From positions 1-64,000 of the forward strand of contig CALLOA010000011.1 of NCBI GenBank assembly GCA_938005265.1: a DNA stretch of 64,000 nt. Reading direction: 5' to 3'. Made by a program: the position numbers and the translations under genes. The notes beneath the pieces were generated by a model, which worked only from the letters and a program-made list of their open reading frames with translations, did not search any database and had not been told where the DNA came from. Positions 51,934 to 59,951 of the stretch are shown here, piece by piece (the stretch's first letter is position 1; each line of letters begins with the position of its first letter). The stretch is from an uncultured Granulosicoccaceae bacterium. GTDB taxonomy: Bacteria; Pseudomonadota; Gammaproteobacteria; Granulosicoccales; Granulosicoccaceae.

Positions 51934-53064
51934 ATGTTTGAAACAAACAACCAAACAGTCTCAAATTTGCGGCAAATACTGGCAGAGATGAAAACTCTTC
52001 CGCACGATAATCCACGCGCGATGCCTGCAGAATTTTATACGTCCACTGATTTTCTAAAATTCGAAACCGAGGAAGTACTGCGCAAAGAGTGGATGTGTGT
52101 AGGTCATGTTGGTGAAGTGTCTATTCCCGGTGATTTCTACACCACAGAGATGCTGGATGAACAAATCCTCGTGACCCGTGACATGGATGGCGTCGTTCGG
52201 GTGCTCTCAAACGTGTGTCGTCACAGGGGCAATCGAGTAGCCGAAGGTTCCGGCAACAGCCGTAAATTCACCTGCCAGTACCACACCTGGACCTACGACA
52301 ACACCGGTGCGCTTCTGGCGGCACCCCTGATGAATAAGCAACCTGGGTTTGAGAAAGAGAAATGCGGTTTACCGGAATTTGCATCAGAGATATGGAAAGG
52401 CTGGATTTTTGTCAATCTGGACGGTACTGCTGCAGCGCTAGCACCACGATTGGCAGGCTTGCAAGCGGTCATTAAGAATTACCATCAGGAAGATCGATTT
52501 TTAAATTTTATCGAAGAAGATACCTGGAGCTGCAACTGGAAGTGCCTTTTTGAGAACTTCATGGAAGGCTACCACCTGAGTGCGACGCACCGTAAAACAT
52601 TGCATAAGATAACCCCGACGCGTTTGTGTAAAAAAATGGGCTCAGATGACGGGTGGACTGGTTATCACGCCTATTACGACCCGAACTACCCACCTCGAGG
52701 ACCATTTCATCCAGACCTTACCGAAGATGAAAAAATCAAGTCACCAATGTATGGCGTCTATCCAAATCTAGTCGTGGGTATGGCAACGAATTTCACGCTA
52801 TTCATGTGCCTGCGGCCTGATGGTGTCGATAAAGTGACAATTCGGTGGGGTGTCACGGGGCTTGAAAATGACCCTGAGGCTCAAGCAGTTAAAGATTATG
52901 TTGACCTGTGTAAATCGTTCAACGCCGAAGACCGCGAAAAGCTTGAAATACTGCAAATTGCGCTTAAAACCCGCAACTACCCGGGTGGCCCGCTCGCACC
53001 GGATGACTACGAAGGCTCAATCTGGGATTTTATACAATATATGGCAAGGCACCTGGCAAGCTGA
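51934..53064 (+). CDS. Rieske non-heme iron oxygenase alpha subunit (GbcA-like)
   Basis: The 376-residue protein has the Rieske ligands C-R-H (near 95) and C-Q-Y-H (near 115) in SNVCRHRGNRVAEG and FTCQYHTWTYDNTG. The mononuclear iron site is WKCLFENFMEGYHLSATHRKTLH near residue 205, with two histidines and an aspartate expected later. The sequence style (EFYTSTDFLKFETEEVLRKEW) is closest to oxygenases acting on quaternary amines such as glycine betaine, carnitine or choline rather than aromatic rings. The reductase partner is not adjacent. It could feed dimethylated products into the flavoprotein operon at 4.6-14.3 kb, an inference from families only. Confidence 0.87.
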   Translation: MFETNNQTVSNLRQILAEMKTLPHDNPRAMPAEFYTSTDFLKFETEEVLRKEWMCVGHVGEVSIPGDFYTTEMLDEQILVTRDMDGVVRVLSNVCRHRGNRVAEGSGNSRKFTCQYHTWTYDNTGALLAAPLMNKQPGFEKEKCGLPEFASEIWKGWIFVNLDGTAAALAPRLAGLQAVIKNYHQEDRFLNFIEEDTWSCNWKCLFENFMEGYHLSATHRKTLHKITPTRLCKKMGSDDGWTGYHAYYDPNYPPRGPFHPDLTEDEKIKSPMYGVYPNLVVGMATNFTLFMCLRPDGVDKVTIRWGVTGLENDPEAQAVKDYVDLCKSFNAEDREKLEILQIALKTRNYPGGPLAPDDYEGSIWDFIQYMARHLAS

Positions 53065-53107
53065 TTAGCAGGCACTGAAAGAATCAAACTGACATTATTG
53101 ATACACA

Positions 53108-53566
53108 TCACAAATGATAGTACTGCAGCAAAGTGCTATTACCCGAGTTTGCTATTCGAGTTTGATAATTAAACCATTCCAGTCCTTTATAAGGTTTAAG
53201 TTTTAGCGCCTCCAAACGACTCTCAAGGCTACCGACATGAACTTCAAGCTTATGTCCGTCCGGGTCCAGAAAATAAAACGAATCACCTTCACTGCTATTT
53301 TCTTTCCATGTTTGCACACCTGCTGATTGCAGACGCGATCGGTAGGATTCGAATTCCCCGGCAGCTACTGTAAAACAAACATGCGTATAGTCTTGTGCCG
53401 GTGAAACGTGATCAAGTGAAATACAAAACCAGAACCCACCGGCAGACAAATAAGCTCCGCTGTCCCATTTTACTTTCGGCTTGAGAGCCACAACCGAGAC
53501 GTAGAAATCAAAAGACGCTTCCACGTTACTGACTGCCAGCGTGATGTGATTAATTCCCGTGACCAC
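53108..53566 (-). CDS. fosA: FosA-type glutathione/thiol transferase (VOC fold)
   Basis: The 152-residue protein starts with GTG (GINHITLAVSNVEASFDFY). It carries the FosA metal ligands: His7 in NHITLAV, His in DYTHVCF near residue 65, and Glu in HKLEVHVG near 109. The K-x-x-S-E-G-D-S loop is nearly intact (KENSSEGDSFYFLDPDGHKL), and the C-terminal motif is LKPYKGLEWF. FosA adds glutathione to the epoxide of fosfomycin using Mn2+ and K+. It has a 17-residue tail beyond the usual end. In an environmental genome it may be intrinsic. Gene context (isolated, no mobile elements) does not suggest recent acquisition. Confidence 0.83.
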   Translation of the reverse strand: MVTGINHITLAVSNVEASFDFYVSVVALKPKVKWDSGAYLSAGGFWFCISLDHVSPAQDYTHVCFTVAAGEFESYRSRLQSAGVQTWKENSSEGDSFYFLDPDGHKLEVHVGSLESRLEALKLKPYKGLEWFNYQTRIANSGNSTLLQYYHL

Positions 53567-53642
53567 AATAATCTTCGTTAAAAAGAACGTTTGTTAAAAA
53601 ATTCTTAGTGAGAGAGCGCCCGGCCAGGCAAGCCCAAAGACC

Positions 53643-53668
53643 ATGGCGATGGCGATGGCGATGGCGAT
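53643..53668 (-). repeat. Hexanucleotide tandem repeat touching the lexA stop codon
   Basis: ATGGCG is repeated four times (53643-53666) plus two bases, and the array runs into the TGA stop of lexA at 53668-53670. It is the only 6-bp microsatellite noticed in the window. Confidence 0.9.
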
Positions 53669-54396
53669 CAGTAGGTTCTCATCTGCCCGACTACCACTCC
53701 CTGAATAGAGACACGTGCGCCTGAGTAAATCAGCGTGGCCATCTCACTGTTCTCGGGTATCAGCTCGATAGATTCCATGCTGTGCTGCCCTAACCTTTTC
53801 AGGGTAGCTTCCTGTAAGTCGATAAGCGCTACAACAATATCACCACTTCGCGCAGTGGATTGTTTTCGCACAATGACCGTATCGCCATCAAGAATACCGG
53901 CCTCAATCATTGAGTCTCCGGTAACACGTAATGCAAAGCGATCAGGTCCAATAAAAAACCCGGCAAGATCTAGGTGTTCCTCGTCGGAAATGGCTTCAAT
54001 GGGCATACCTGCGGCGATCTTGCCGAGAAGCGGGATTCTCGGGAATTTTTCTTTTAATTCATGTTCGTTCAGTTCATTGGCCAGCGTGTTTAGTTGCTTG
54101 GCCTGCTCGGCCTGCTCGCTAACATAACGTTTAGTAGTGCGACCGACGCCCTGGCTTGGCTGGGCAGACAAGGCATCAACCGATTGCACCAGTCTGATGT
54201 TGCGCCACCCTCTTCCTTCCTTGTGCAAATACCCTTTCGCAATAAGCGACTGCAAATACCGATGCACGGAACCTCGTGATTGCACCCCTAACTGTGCTGT
54301 AGCTTCAGCAACGGTGGGTGCGTGCCCGGCGCTATTGATATGCGTGGAGACAACCTCCAAAAGGCGTGATTCAAATTGTGTCAGTGCAGCAGCCAA
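53668..54396 (-). CDS. lexA: LexA repressor
   Basis: The 242-residue protein has an N-terminal winged HTH (residues 5-70; PTVAEATAQLGVQSRGSVHRYLQSLIAKGYL), an unusually long linker (about 71-118, rich in Gln, Ala, Glu), and the S24 autoprotease domain. The cleavage site is Ala129-Gly130 in GKIAAG, the catalytic Ser162 in TGDSM and Lys200 in QEATLKRL. RecA-stimulated self-cleavage induces the SOS regulon. The only available start is a TTG at 54396, with an in-frame TAA six codons upstream and no good ribosome-binding site, which suggests weak translation. An elaborate inverted repeat upstream probably serves as its own operator. Confidence 0.93.
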   Translation of the reverse strand: MAAALTQFESRLLEVVSTHINSAGHAPTVAEATAQLGVQSRGSVHRYLQSLIAKGYLHKEGRGWRNIRLVQSVDALSAQPSQGVGRTTKRYVSEQAEQAKQLNTLANELNEHELKEKFPRIPLLGKIAAGMPIEAISDEEHLDLAGFFIGPDRFALRVTGDSMIEAGILDGDTVIVRKQSTARSGDIVVALIDLQEATLKRLGQHSMESIELIPENSEMATLIYSGARVSIQGVVVGQMRTY

Positions 54397-54480
54397 ATTT
54401 GCGGTACTTGATTATTTTAAGTTGTGCCTGATTTGTTGCTCCTGATTTGCCACTCCAAAGGGAATCTACAAACAGGGTGC

Positions 54481-54507
54481 TATATAATGTTCTCTTAATG
54501 TACTCAA
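54481..54507 (-). promoter_or_regulatory. Candidate lexA promoter overlapping the operator
   Basis: Read on the minus strand, TTGAGT (54507-54502) and TATATA (54486-54481) are spaced by 15 bases, close to a sigma-70 promoter. Its -35 hexamer lies in the centre of the large inverted repeat. A repressor bound there would block transcription. The predicted leader before lexA is about 80 bases. Confidence 0.5.
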
Positions 54508-54530
54508 CTATAGAGTACAAAAAGAGAACA
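54488..54530. promoter_or_regulatory. 43-bp nested inverted repeat upstream of lexA, probable double operator
   Basis: The arms TGTTCTCTT (54488-54496) and AAGAGAACA (54522-54530) are perfect inverses, and inside them TGTACTC (54499-54505) and GAGTACA (54513-54519) are again perfect, around a seven-base centre. Each 18-base arm contains GTTC-N7-GTAC, close to the GTTC-N7-GTTC direct repeat known as the LexA box of alphaproteobacteria. It sits between lexA and the divergent Panacea gene and could regulate both. Confidence 0.7.
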
Positions 54531-54753
54531 ATCAAGCAAAAAACAACAGAAATGTCCCCAGGAGAGGCCACAGCTGTCTTCAAAACCGGCTTTTACCTCG
54601 AATATTCTTTAAAAAGCGTCAAATTTCACGACACCATTGCCACTTCAGGCCGCTATCACAATGGAATGGGAATACAATATTGCGCCGACAGCCGCCTCCA
54701 CCAGAGTCGGAGATTCCGGCCTGGTTGAAATTTTGATTTGAGCTTTTTATAAC

Positions 54754-55314
54754 GTGGACCTAGAAAGAGAAAAACTGCTGAATATCATGCATTTTTATTC
54801 AGCTGATACGATCGCTTTTGCTAGCCGTGCAAAGCTCATCAAACTGATTTACTTCCTCGATTTTTTGCACTATCGGGAGCGCGGGCGCTCGGTCACCGGG
54901 CTGGAATACTATGCTTGGGAATTCGGCCCTGTACCCCGAATCTTCTACAACGAGTGGCAAACGCCGAACCCGGATTTCAGGTCACGCTTCAAGGTGCTAT
55001 CCGAAGATTTTCCTATAGGCCGGGACCTGACTTTGGAGATCAGGGGCAAAATGGACGAAACAGTCCTATCACCCTCTGAACGGGATTTAATGGTGGAATT
55101 GGCAAAGATACACTTTCGTGATTCGCCGGACGAAATGTTGGATAGCAAGCACTTCGAAATCGGTCCGTGGGAGCAAATCTGGCACGCCAGAAAGCAACGC
55201 TATGCGCCCATACCCTATGACACGCTGTTTGGCGTTGAAAATAAAGACATACATCGGGCTCGCCGAACCCACTCATTCGAGAAAAATTCCTTTATGACCA
55301 GGTACGGCCTATGA
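54754..55314 (+). CDS. Panacea-domain (DUF4065/SocA-like) protein, candidate antitoxin
   Basis: This 186-residue protein has a GTG start. The N-terminal half is the Panacea/DUF4065 domain: KLIKLIYFLDFLHYRERGRSVTGLEYYAWEFGPVP, given here in part, with the hallmark K-L-x-Y-x-x-D and G-P-V. The C-terminal 60 residues are polar and may be the toxin-contact region. Panacea domains are known as versatile antitoxin modules that neutralise diverse toxins. It overlaps the next small gene by four bases (ATGA), the usual toxin-antitoxin arrangement. A long upstream gap (54397-54753) holds the lexA-side operator; otherwise nothing was recognised there. Confidence 0.78.
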   Translation: MDLEREKLLNIMHFYSADTIAFASRAKLIKLIYFLDFLHYRERGRSVTGLEYYAWEFGPVPRIFYNEWQTPNPDFRSRFKVLSEDFPIGRDLTLEIRGKMDETVLSPSERDLMVELAKIHFRDSPDEMLDSKHFEIGPWEQIWHARKQRYAPIPYDTLFGVENKDIHRARRTHSFEKNSFMTRYGL

Positions 55315-55730
55315 ATCCCCTACCCGGAGCAATTTTTCTGGACAAGGACTTTACGCTACCCAGTGGTGTCGTTAAACCCATGTACCTTATGGTGGTTTGC
55401 GATTTGCCCGGCACCAGCCAGTCCGTGCTGTTCTCCCTGATTGATCCGTTTGCCGATGAACAGGACGAGGAAGGGCCGGATTGGGAATGGCCGGAACGCT
55501 TTGTACTTCAGCACCAGAACAGTCCACTCAATCGGCCCACTGCCGTCTTGCTGGATGATGTCTATCGAGCGAATAGCGCAATATTAACGCAACGTTGTAG
55601 TCATATTGGAAGCTTCCATCCTCTGATCACTGCAGATATTCTTGCGGCATTGAGTGAGAGCCGGGGTGTATCAGGAAGGTATGCAGAAGTGATTCGGGAA
55701 ATGGTTTATCAAATAAATCCTCAACTCTGA
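55311..55730 (+). CDS. Small protein coupled to the Panacea gene, candidate toxin, family unknown
   Basis: This 139-residue protein overlaps the Panacea gene by ATGA. The first 50 residues (LPGAIFLDKDFTLPSGVVKP, then MYLMVVCDLPGTSQSVLFSL) have the beta-strand order of a PemK/MazF-like SH3 barrel: an opening G-x-I/V-F-L-D strand, a K-P-M/R turn and a hydrophobic strand. The usual R-P and catalytic residues are not clearly present. A helical C-terminal part follows (HPLITADILAALSESRG). I do not recognise it by family. Coupling to a Panacea gene suggests a cognate toxin; this is inference from arrangement. Confidence 0.6.
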   Translation: MNPLPGAIFLDKDFTLPSGVVKPMYLMVVCDLPGTSQSVLFSLIDPFADEQDEEGPDWEWPERFVLQHQNSPLNRPTAVLLDDVYRANSAILTQRCSHIGSFHPLITADILAALSESRGVSGRYAEVIREMVYQINPQL

Positions 55731-55749
55731 CGTTGATGTAGGGACTTTT

Positions 55750-56484
55750 GTGGATTTTTCCTATCTGCTGGAAGCAAACAACTATGAAGCAGCACAGGAC
55801 CTGCATGCGGACTTTAACATTCGTGCTGAATCATTAAATCATACCGATTTCATTGACGCTGGCACTGATACGCAAGGCACCGAAAGCAAGCTGGATATTT
55901 TTGAATCGGCACTGACTCGAGAATCGCTAGTCAGGCTGACGGGTATCGTTACAGTGTCTGCGGGTCACCAGTTCGACTTTGGTAATTATCAATGCGGCTT
56001 TGAGATAATGGTGTTGCACGGTACTTTGCGTGCGACAACCACCAGTAATCAACTGACGGCCTCAGTGGGTGACTACTTGCGCATTCCCTATGGCGAGCCA
56101 GCACAGTTTTTAATTAAGAGTGATTGTCGATTACTGATCAAACTCGGGCAAATGTCCGACACTGATCGTGAAGTCCGCCTGATTAGTACCGATGATAAAA
56201 CGCTTTGGCTACCCGGTCCTGTCGAAGGCACAGAAGTCCTGCCCCTACATCTTCACGATACTAAAAGTGCGCTGTTGATTCGCTGGCTCGAACCCGCCTA
56301 CTTTAAACCGCAGCTCGACCCATTGGGGGAAGAACTTTTCGTCATCAACGGCACACTACATGATGCCTATGGCAGTTATGAAAAAGGCAGCTGGATAAGA
56401 AACCCCGTTCCCGCATGGCAATCCTGGGGCGGGCAAGCAGAAACCATGGTGTACTATAAAAACGGGCATTTTCCCGTGGCTTGA
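55750..56484 (+). CDS. Cupin-domain protein, ChrR-like
   Basis: The protein has 244 residues and a GTG start, 19 bases after the previous gene. Two cupin halves are visible. The first (about 65-130) contains TVSAGHQFDFGNYQCGFEIMVLHGTLRA and VGDYLRIPYGEPAQFLIKSD. The second (about 160-240) contains LPLHLHDTKSALLIRW, GEELFVINGTLHDAYGSYEKGSWIRNP and a final WGGQAETMVYYKNGHF. The layout resembles ChrR-type anti-sigma/cupin sensors, but the Zn-binding anti-sigma N-terminus is absent. The metal ligands are few. It may belong to the Panacea operon by proximity, though functional linkage is doubtful. Confidence 0.72.
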   Translation: MDFSYLLEANNYEAAQDLHADFNIRAESLNHTDFIDAGTDTQGTESKLDIFESALTRESLVRLTGIVTVSAGHQFDFGNYQCGFEIMVLHGTLRATTTSNQLTASVGDYLRIPYGEPAQFLIKSDCRLLIKLGQMSDTDREVRLISTDDKTLWLPGPVEGTEVLPLHLHDTKSALLIRWLEPAYFKPQLDPLGEELFVINGTLHDAYGSYEKGSWIRNPVPAWQSWGGQAETMVYYKNGHFPVA

Positions 56485-56585
56485 TTTGCCCGATGCAATG
56501 ACGGGCCAGGCTAAATACATTTCCATGTCCGAAAAAGACTCGCCTGAACACAGCATTTCTTGTTGTATCAGGTGATAATGGTCTC

Positions 56586-58187
56586 ATGGACCATGTGGCA
56601 AACCTGAATAACACAGCCGATTCCGAAACTACAGGCATCGAAAGCAGCCCGGCGCAAAAACTGGTCTCGGACAACCAGGCCTGCTACCGGGCCCTGCTTT
56701 CACGTGATGCCCGATTTGACGGTAAATTTTTTGTAGGTGTGAGTTCTACCGGCATCTATTGCCGACCGGTTTGCAAGGTTAGAACTCCCCGGCAACCTAA
56801 TTGCAGTTTCTACCCGACAGCTGTGGCTGCAGAACAAGCTGGCTTCCGGCCATGCCTTCGGTGCCGACCTGAGGTGGCTCCCGGTTGGTCGACCATGGAT
56901 ATCAGTGCACAACTGGCAGCAGCCGCTGCAGCACTGATACGCAGCAATCTCAGTGACGGCGATAATGTTGCCGGCATCGCTGCCAAACTGGGCGTCAGTG
57001 ATCGTCACCTGCGCCGACTGTTCGATGCTCATGTCGGCGCCAGCCCACGAGACTATTTGCAAACACAAAGACGTTTGTTGGCAAAACGACTGTTAGCCGA
57101 CACCACACTAAGTGTTCCTGAAGTAGCCAGCACCGCAGGCTTTAGTAGCGCAAGAGCCATGAACAATAGCTTTCGTAAATACTATGATTTGAGTTCAAGT
57201 GCCATTCGCGAGTCAAACGCTACTCATCTGAACAGGTCAAAACAAAAAAAGACCGCACTAGAGGATGTGGATACGGGCCTGGTATTTAATCTTCCATACC
57301 GTGCACCGTATGACTTCAACTTTCTGCTTTCATTTCTTGATACGCGATCCATAGAAGGTGTTGAGTATGTTCAAAACAGCAGCTATGAACGTGTGATCAG
57401 TGTGACGGATGCGAACGGCCAATGCCACACAGGCTGGTTTAAAGTGACACAGGCTAAAAATCTTCCTCAACTTGAGTTAACACTCAGCTCTGACCTGTTA
57501 CCTGTCATAGCCACTGTGCTCACTAAAGTCAGGCAAATATTCGATCTTGATGCCGACCCGGATAGTATTGCACCAGCACTGGGTGAACTTGCCAAAGACG
57601 CACCTGGCATTCGTTTGCCGGGTAGTGCTGACGGGTTTGAAGTTGCAGTGAGAGCCGTACTCGGCCAGCAAATCACTGTTAAAGCCGCCCGCACTCTGGC
57701 AACCCGTCTGGTAGCCAGATTCGGCAAAGCGGTGCAGTTTTGTGACAACCCTAATCTGACTCATGCCTTTCCTCAAGCCGCAACACTCGCTCGTGCGCCT
57801 AAAGACAGCATCGCCAGTCTGGGTATTATCGGGCGACGAGCAGACACCATAAAAACACTGGCAGCCATGGTGCACAGCGGCGAACTGGATCTGTCACCTC
57901 ATGCACCATTTGAACAAACACTTAAAACACTCAAAGAGATTAAGGGGATTGGCGACTGGACAGCTCACTATCTGTGCATGCGAGCTTTGCACTGGCCAGA
58001 CGCTTATCCTGCCGCCGACTATGGTGTCATGAAAGCACTGCATGTGAGCACAGGTACTGAAGCAAAAAAACTGGCCGAACAATGGCGACCATGGCGTGCA
58101 TACGCTGTTATGCATCTATGGGCATCACTCGCGGCAGATAAACAAAGCAAAGCGGCCAAAAAAAATCAGGGTGGACAGCAAAAATGA
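56586..58187 (+). CDS. alkA: Ada N-terminal/AraC/AlkA fusion, 3-methyladenine DNA glycosylase II
   Basis: The 533-residue fusion has three parts. Residues 30-105 are the Ada zinc domain with four cysteines in STGIYCRPVCKV and FRPCLRCRPE; the first accepts methyl from phosphotriesters in Ada. Residues 110-205 are an AraC-type HTH (GDNVAGIAAKLGVSDRHLRRLF). From 235 on is AlkA: an N-terminal AlkA domain, VLGQQITVKAARTLATRLV, the HhH LKEIKGIGDWTAHYLCMRAL and the catalytic Asp in YPAADYGV. It should sense methylation damage and excise alkylated bases. It overlaps ogt by ATGA, forming a complete adaptive-response unit. Confidence 0.93.
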   Translation: MDHVANLNNTADSETTGIESSPAQKLVSDNQACYRALLSRDARFDGKFFVGVSSTGIYCRPVCKVRTPRQPNCSFYPTAVAAEQAGFRPCLRCRPEVAPGWSTMDISAQLAAAAAALIRSNLSDGDNVAGIAAKLGVSDRHLRRLFDAHVGASPRDYLQTQRRLLAKRLLADTTLSVPEVASTAGFSSARAMNNSFRKYYDLSSSAIRESNATHLNRSKQKKTALEDVDTGLVFNLPYRAPYDFNFLLSFLDTRSIEGVEYVQNSSYERVISVTDANGQCHTGWFKVTQAKNLPQLELTLSSDLLPVIATVLTKVRQIFDLDADPDSIAPALGELAKDAPGIRLPGSADGFEVAVRAVLGQQITVKAARTLATRLVARFGKAVQFCDNPNLTHAFPQAATLARAPKDSIASLGIIGRRADTIKTLAAMVHSGELDLSPHAPFEQTLKTLKEIKGIGDWTAHYLCMRALHWPDAYPAADYGVMKALHVSTGTEAKKLAEQWRPWRAYAVMHLWASLAADKQSKAAKKNQGGQQK

Positions 58188-58696
58188 ATACACAGGTTAC
58201 GCACTACACATATACCGATTCGCCACTCGGTAAATTGCTGCTGACGCGAAATGCAAAAGGCTTGGCTGGCATCTGGTTCGAAGGGCAGAAGTATGAAGCC
58301 AAACCACAACCGGACTGGCAAGAGCAGCCTGGAGATAAGTTGTTACAAACAACCATCACCCAACTTCAGGGTTACTTTGACAACGAGATTAAAAAGTTCG
58401 AACTACCACTGGCACTAAGCGGCACAGATTTCCAGGAAAGCGTATGGCAGGAACTGCTGAATATCAGTCATGGTGAAACCATTACCTATGGTGAATTGGC
58501 AGCAAGGCTTGGCAAACCGTCCGCAGTACGTGCAGCTGCGGCGGCGGTGGGGCGAAACCCTGCCTCAATCATCGTACCCTGCCACCGGGTTGTAGGTGCC
58601 AATGGCAGTCTGACCGGTTATGCCGGTGGGCTCGATCGCAAGCAAAAATTATTGAAAATCGAACAGTTGTCGGTAAGCGATTTCGCTCTGAATTGA
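58184..58696 (+). CDS. ogt: Methylated-DNA--protein-cysteine methyltransferase
   Basis: The 170-residue suicide repair enzyme has the active-site motif IIVPCHRVVG, the HTH region TYGELAARLGKPSAVRAAAAAVGRNP, and the GNGSLTGYAGGLDRK-type end (here ANGSLTGYAGGLDRK). It removes methyl from O6-methylguanine by transfer to its own cysteine. Start overlaps the end of the Ada/AlkA fusion by four bases, so the two are translated together and probably induced by the fusion's own regulatory domain. Confidence 0.95.
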   Translation: MNTQVTHYTYTDSPLGKLLLTRNAKGLAGIWFEGQKYEAKPQPDWQEQPGDKLLQTTITQLQGYFDNEIKKFELPLALSGTDFQESVWQELLNISHGETITYGELAARLGKPSAVRAAAAAVGRNPASIIVPCHRVVGANGSLTGYAGGLDRKQKLLKIEQLSVSDFALN

Positions 58697-58736
58697 ACAA
58701 CACAAGACCGACCACACGATTAGCCAGGCCTGCAGA

Positions 58737-59888
58737 TTGAACTCCACAGTAGCAAACACCCCATTAATTGCGGAAATAAAAGACTTGGCCCTGCAGTTGG
58801 GTTTCCAGGATTGCGGTATCAGCCACGTGAATCTGGAAAAAGATGAAAAGCACCTGCAGCAATGGTTGGGGGATGGTTTTCACGGTGATATGGACTACAT
58901 GGAACGCCATGGAACCAAGCGCTCCCGGCCAGCCGAATTGGAAACAGGAACGGTGAGCGTGATTTGTGTACGGATGGATTACTTTCCGGAACATGCAGCT
59001 AATGCTGAGCAAATCTTGCATGAACCCACACTAGCCTATGTGTCGCGTTACGCGCTGGGGCGTGACTACCACAAGCTCATGCGTAAACGCCTGCAACAAC
59101 TGGCAAACCAGCTGGCATTAAAAGCCGGTGAGTTCGGGCACCGTGTATTTGTCGACAGCGCGCCCGTGCTGGAAAAAGCCCTGGCTCGCAATGCCGGCCT
59201 TGGCTGGATAGGTAAACATTCCAATCTCTTGCACCAGTCACACGGCTCATGGTTTTTCCTCGGGGAGATTTATACCGATCTGCCCTTATTAGGCACTATG
59301 GGCACTTTGGGAAATGAAAGCATTGAAACTGATGCGACTGTTGCCACCGCTGCAAACCCTTCAGCAGGAAAAGGCTCCAGCAACGGTCACTGCGGTACCT
59401 GTACAGCCTGCATCGATGCCTGCCCGACACAGGCCATCGTGGCTCCCTACCGGGTGGATGCGCGGCGCTGCATATCCTATCTGACCATTGAATTACGCAG
59501 CAGTATCCCGGAACATTTGCGTAAAGCCATGGGCAATCGCATTTACGGTTGTGATGATTGCCAGCTGGTCTGTCCCTTCAACAAGTTTTCCGATAACACT
59601 TCTGAAGCGGACTTCGAACCACGCCACGAGCTCGATAGCACTAAACTCGAATCCCTGTTTGCCTGGAGTGAAGCAACCTTTCTAGACAAAACCGCAGGCT
59701 CCGCGATTCGCCGCATCGGCTACGAATGCTGGCTCAGAAATATTGCGGTTGCGCTGGGAAATGCACCAAGCAATTTTTCTGTAATTGCAGCGCTTGAAGC
59801 GCGCCGGGATGACCCGTCAGCATTGGTCAGAGAACATGTCGCTTGGGCTCTGCAGCAGCATACGGATGGGGTTTCCGGTACACTCTGA
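58737..59888 (+). CDS. queG: Epoxyqueuosine reductase
   Basis: The 383-residue enzyme begins at a TTG at 58737, the only start that keeps the conserved N-terminus (IKDLALQLGFQDCGISHVNL). It has the B12-binding region with RDYHKLMRKRLQQLA and FVDSAPVLEKALARNAGLGWIGKH, two [4Fe-4S] sites (CGTCTACIDACPTQAI and YGCDDCQLVCPFNKF), and a C-terminal HEAT-like part. It performs the last step of queuosine synthesis on tRNA, epoxyqueuosine to queuosine, using cobalamin. A serine/glycine-rich loop of about 20 residues precedes the first cluster. It follows ogt by 40 bases. Confidence 0.94.
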   Translation: MNSTVANTPLIAEIKDLALQLGFQDCGISHVNLEKDEKHLQQWLGDGFHGDMDYMERHGTKRSRPAELETGTVSVICVRMDYFPEHAANAEQILHEPTLAYVSRYALGRDYHKLMRKRLQQLANQLALKAGEFGHRVFVDSAPVLEKALARNAGLGWIGKHSNLLHQSHGSWFFLGEIYTDLPLLGTMGTLGNESIETDATVATAANPSAGKGSSNGHCGTCTACIDACPTQAIVAPYRVDARRCISYLTIELRSSIPEHLRKAMGNRIYGCDDCQLVCPFNKFSDNTSEADFEPRHELDSTKLESLFAWSEATFLDKTAGSAIRRIGYECWLRNIAVALGNAPSNFSVIAALEARRDDPSALVREHVAWALQQHTDGVSGTL

Positions 59889-59951
59889 TTGCCAGCATTT
59901 ATTACAAAGAATCTTGAAAAAAACCATCACACATTAAAGGACAGACTCTCC

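Noticed and set aside
54447-54728. Plus-strand frame of 93 codons across the lexA operator region
   Set aside because: It contains the large inverted repeat and has no domain features; the region is better explained as regulatory DNA.
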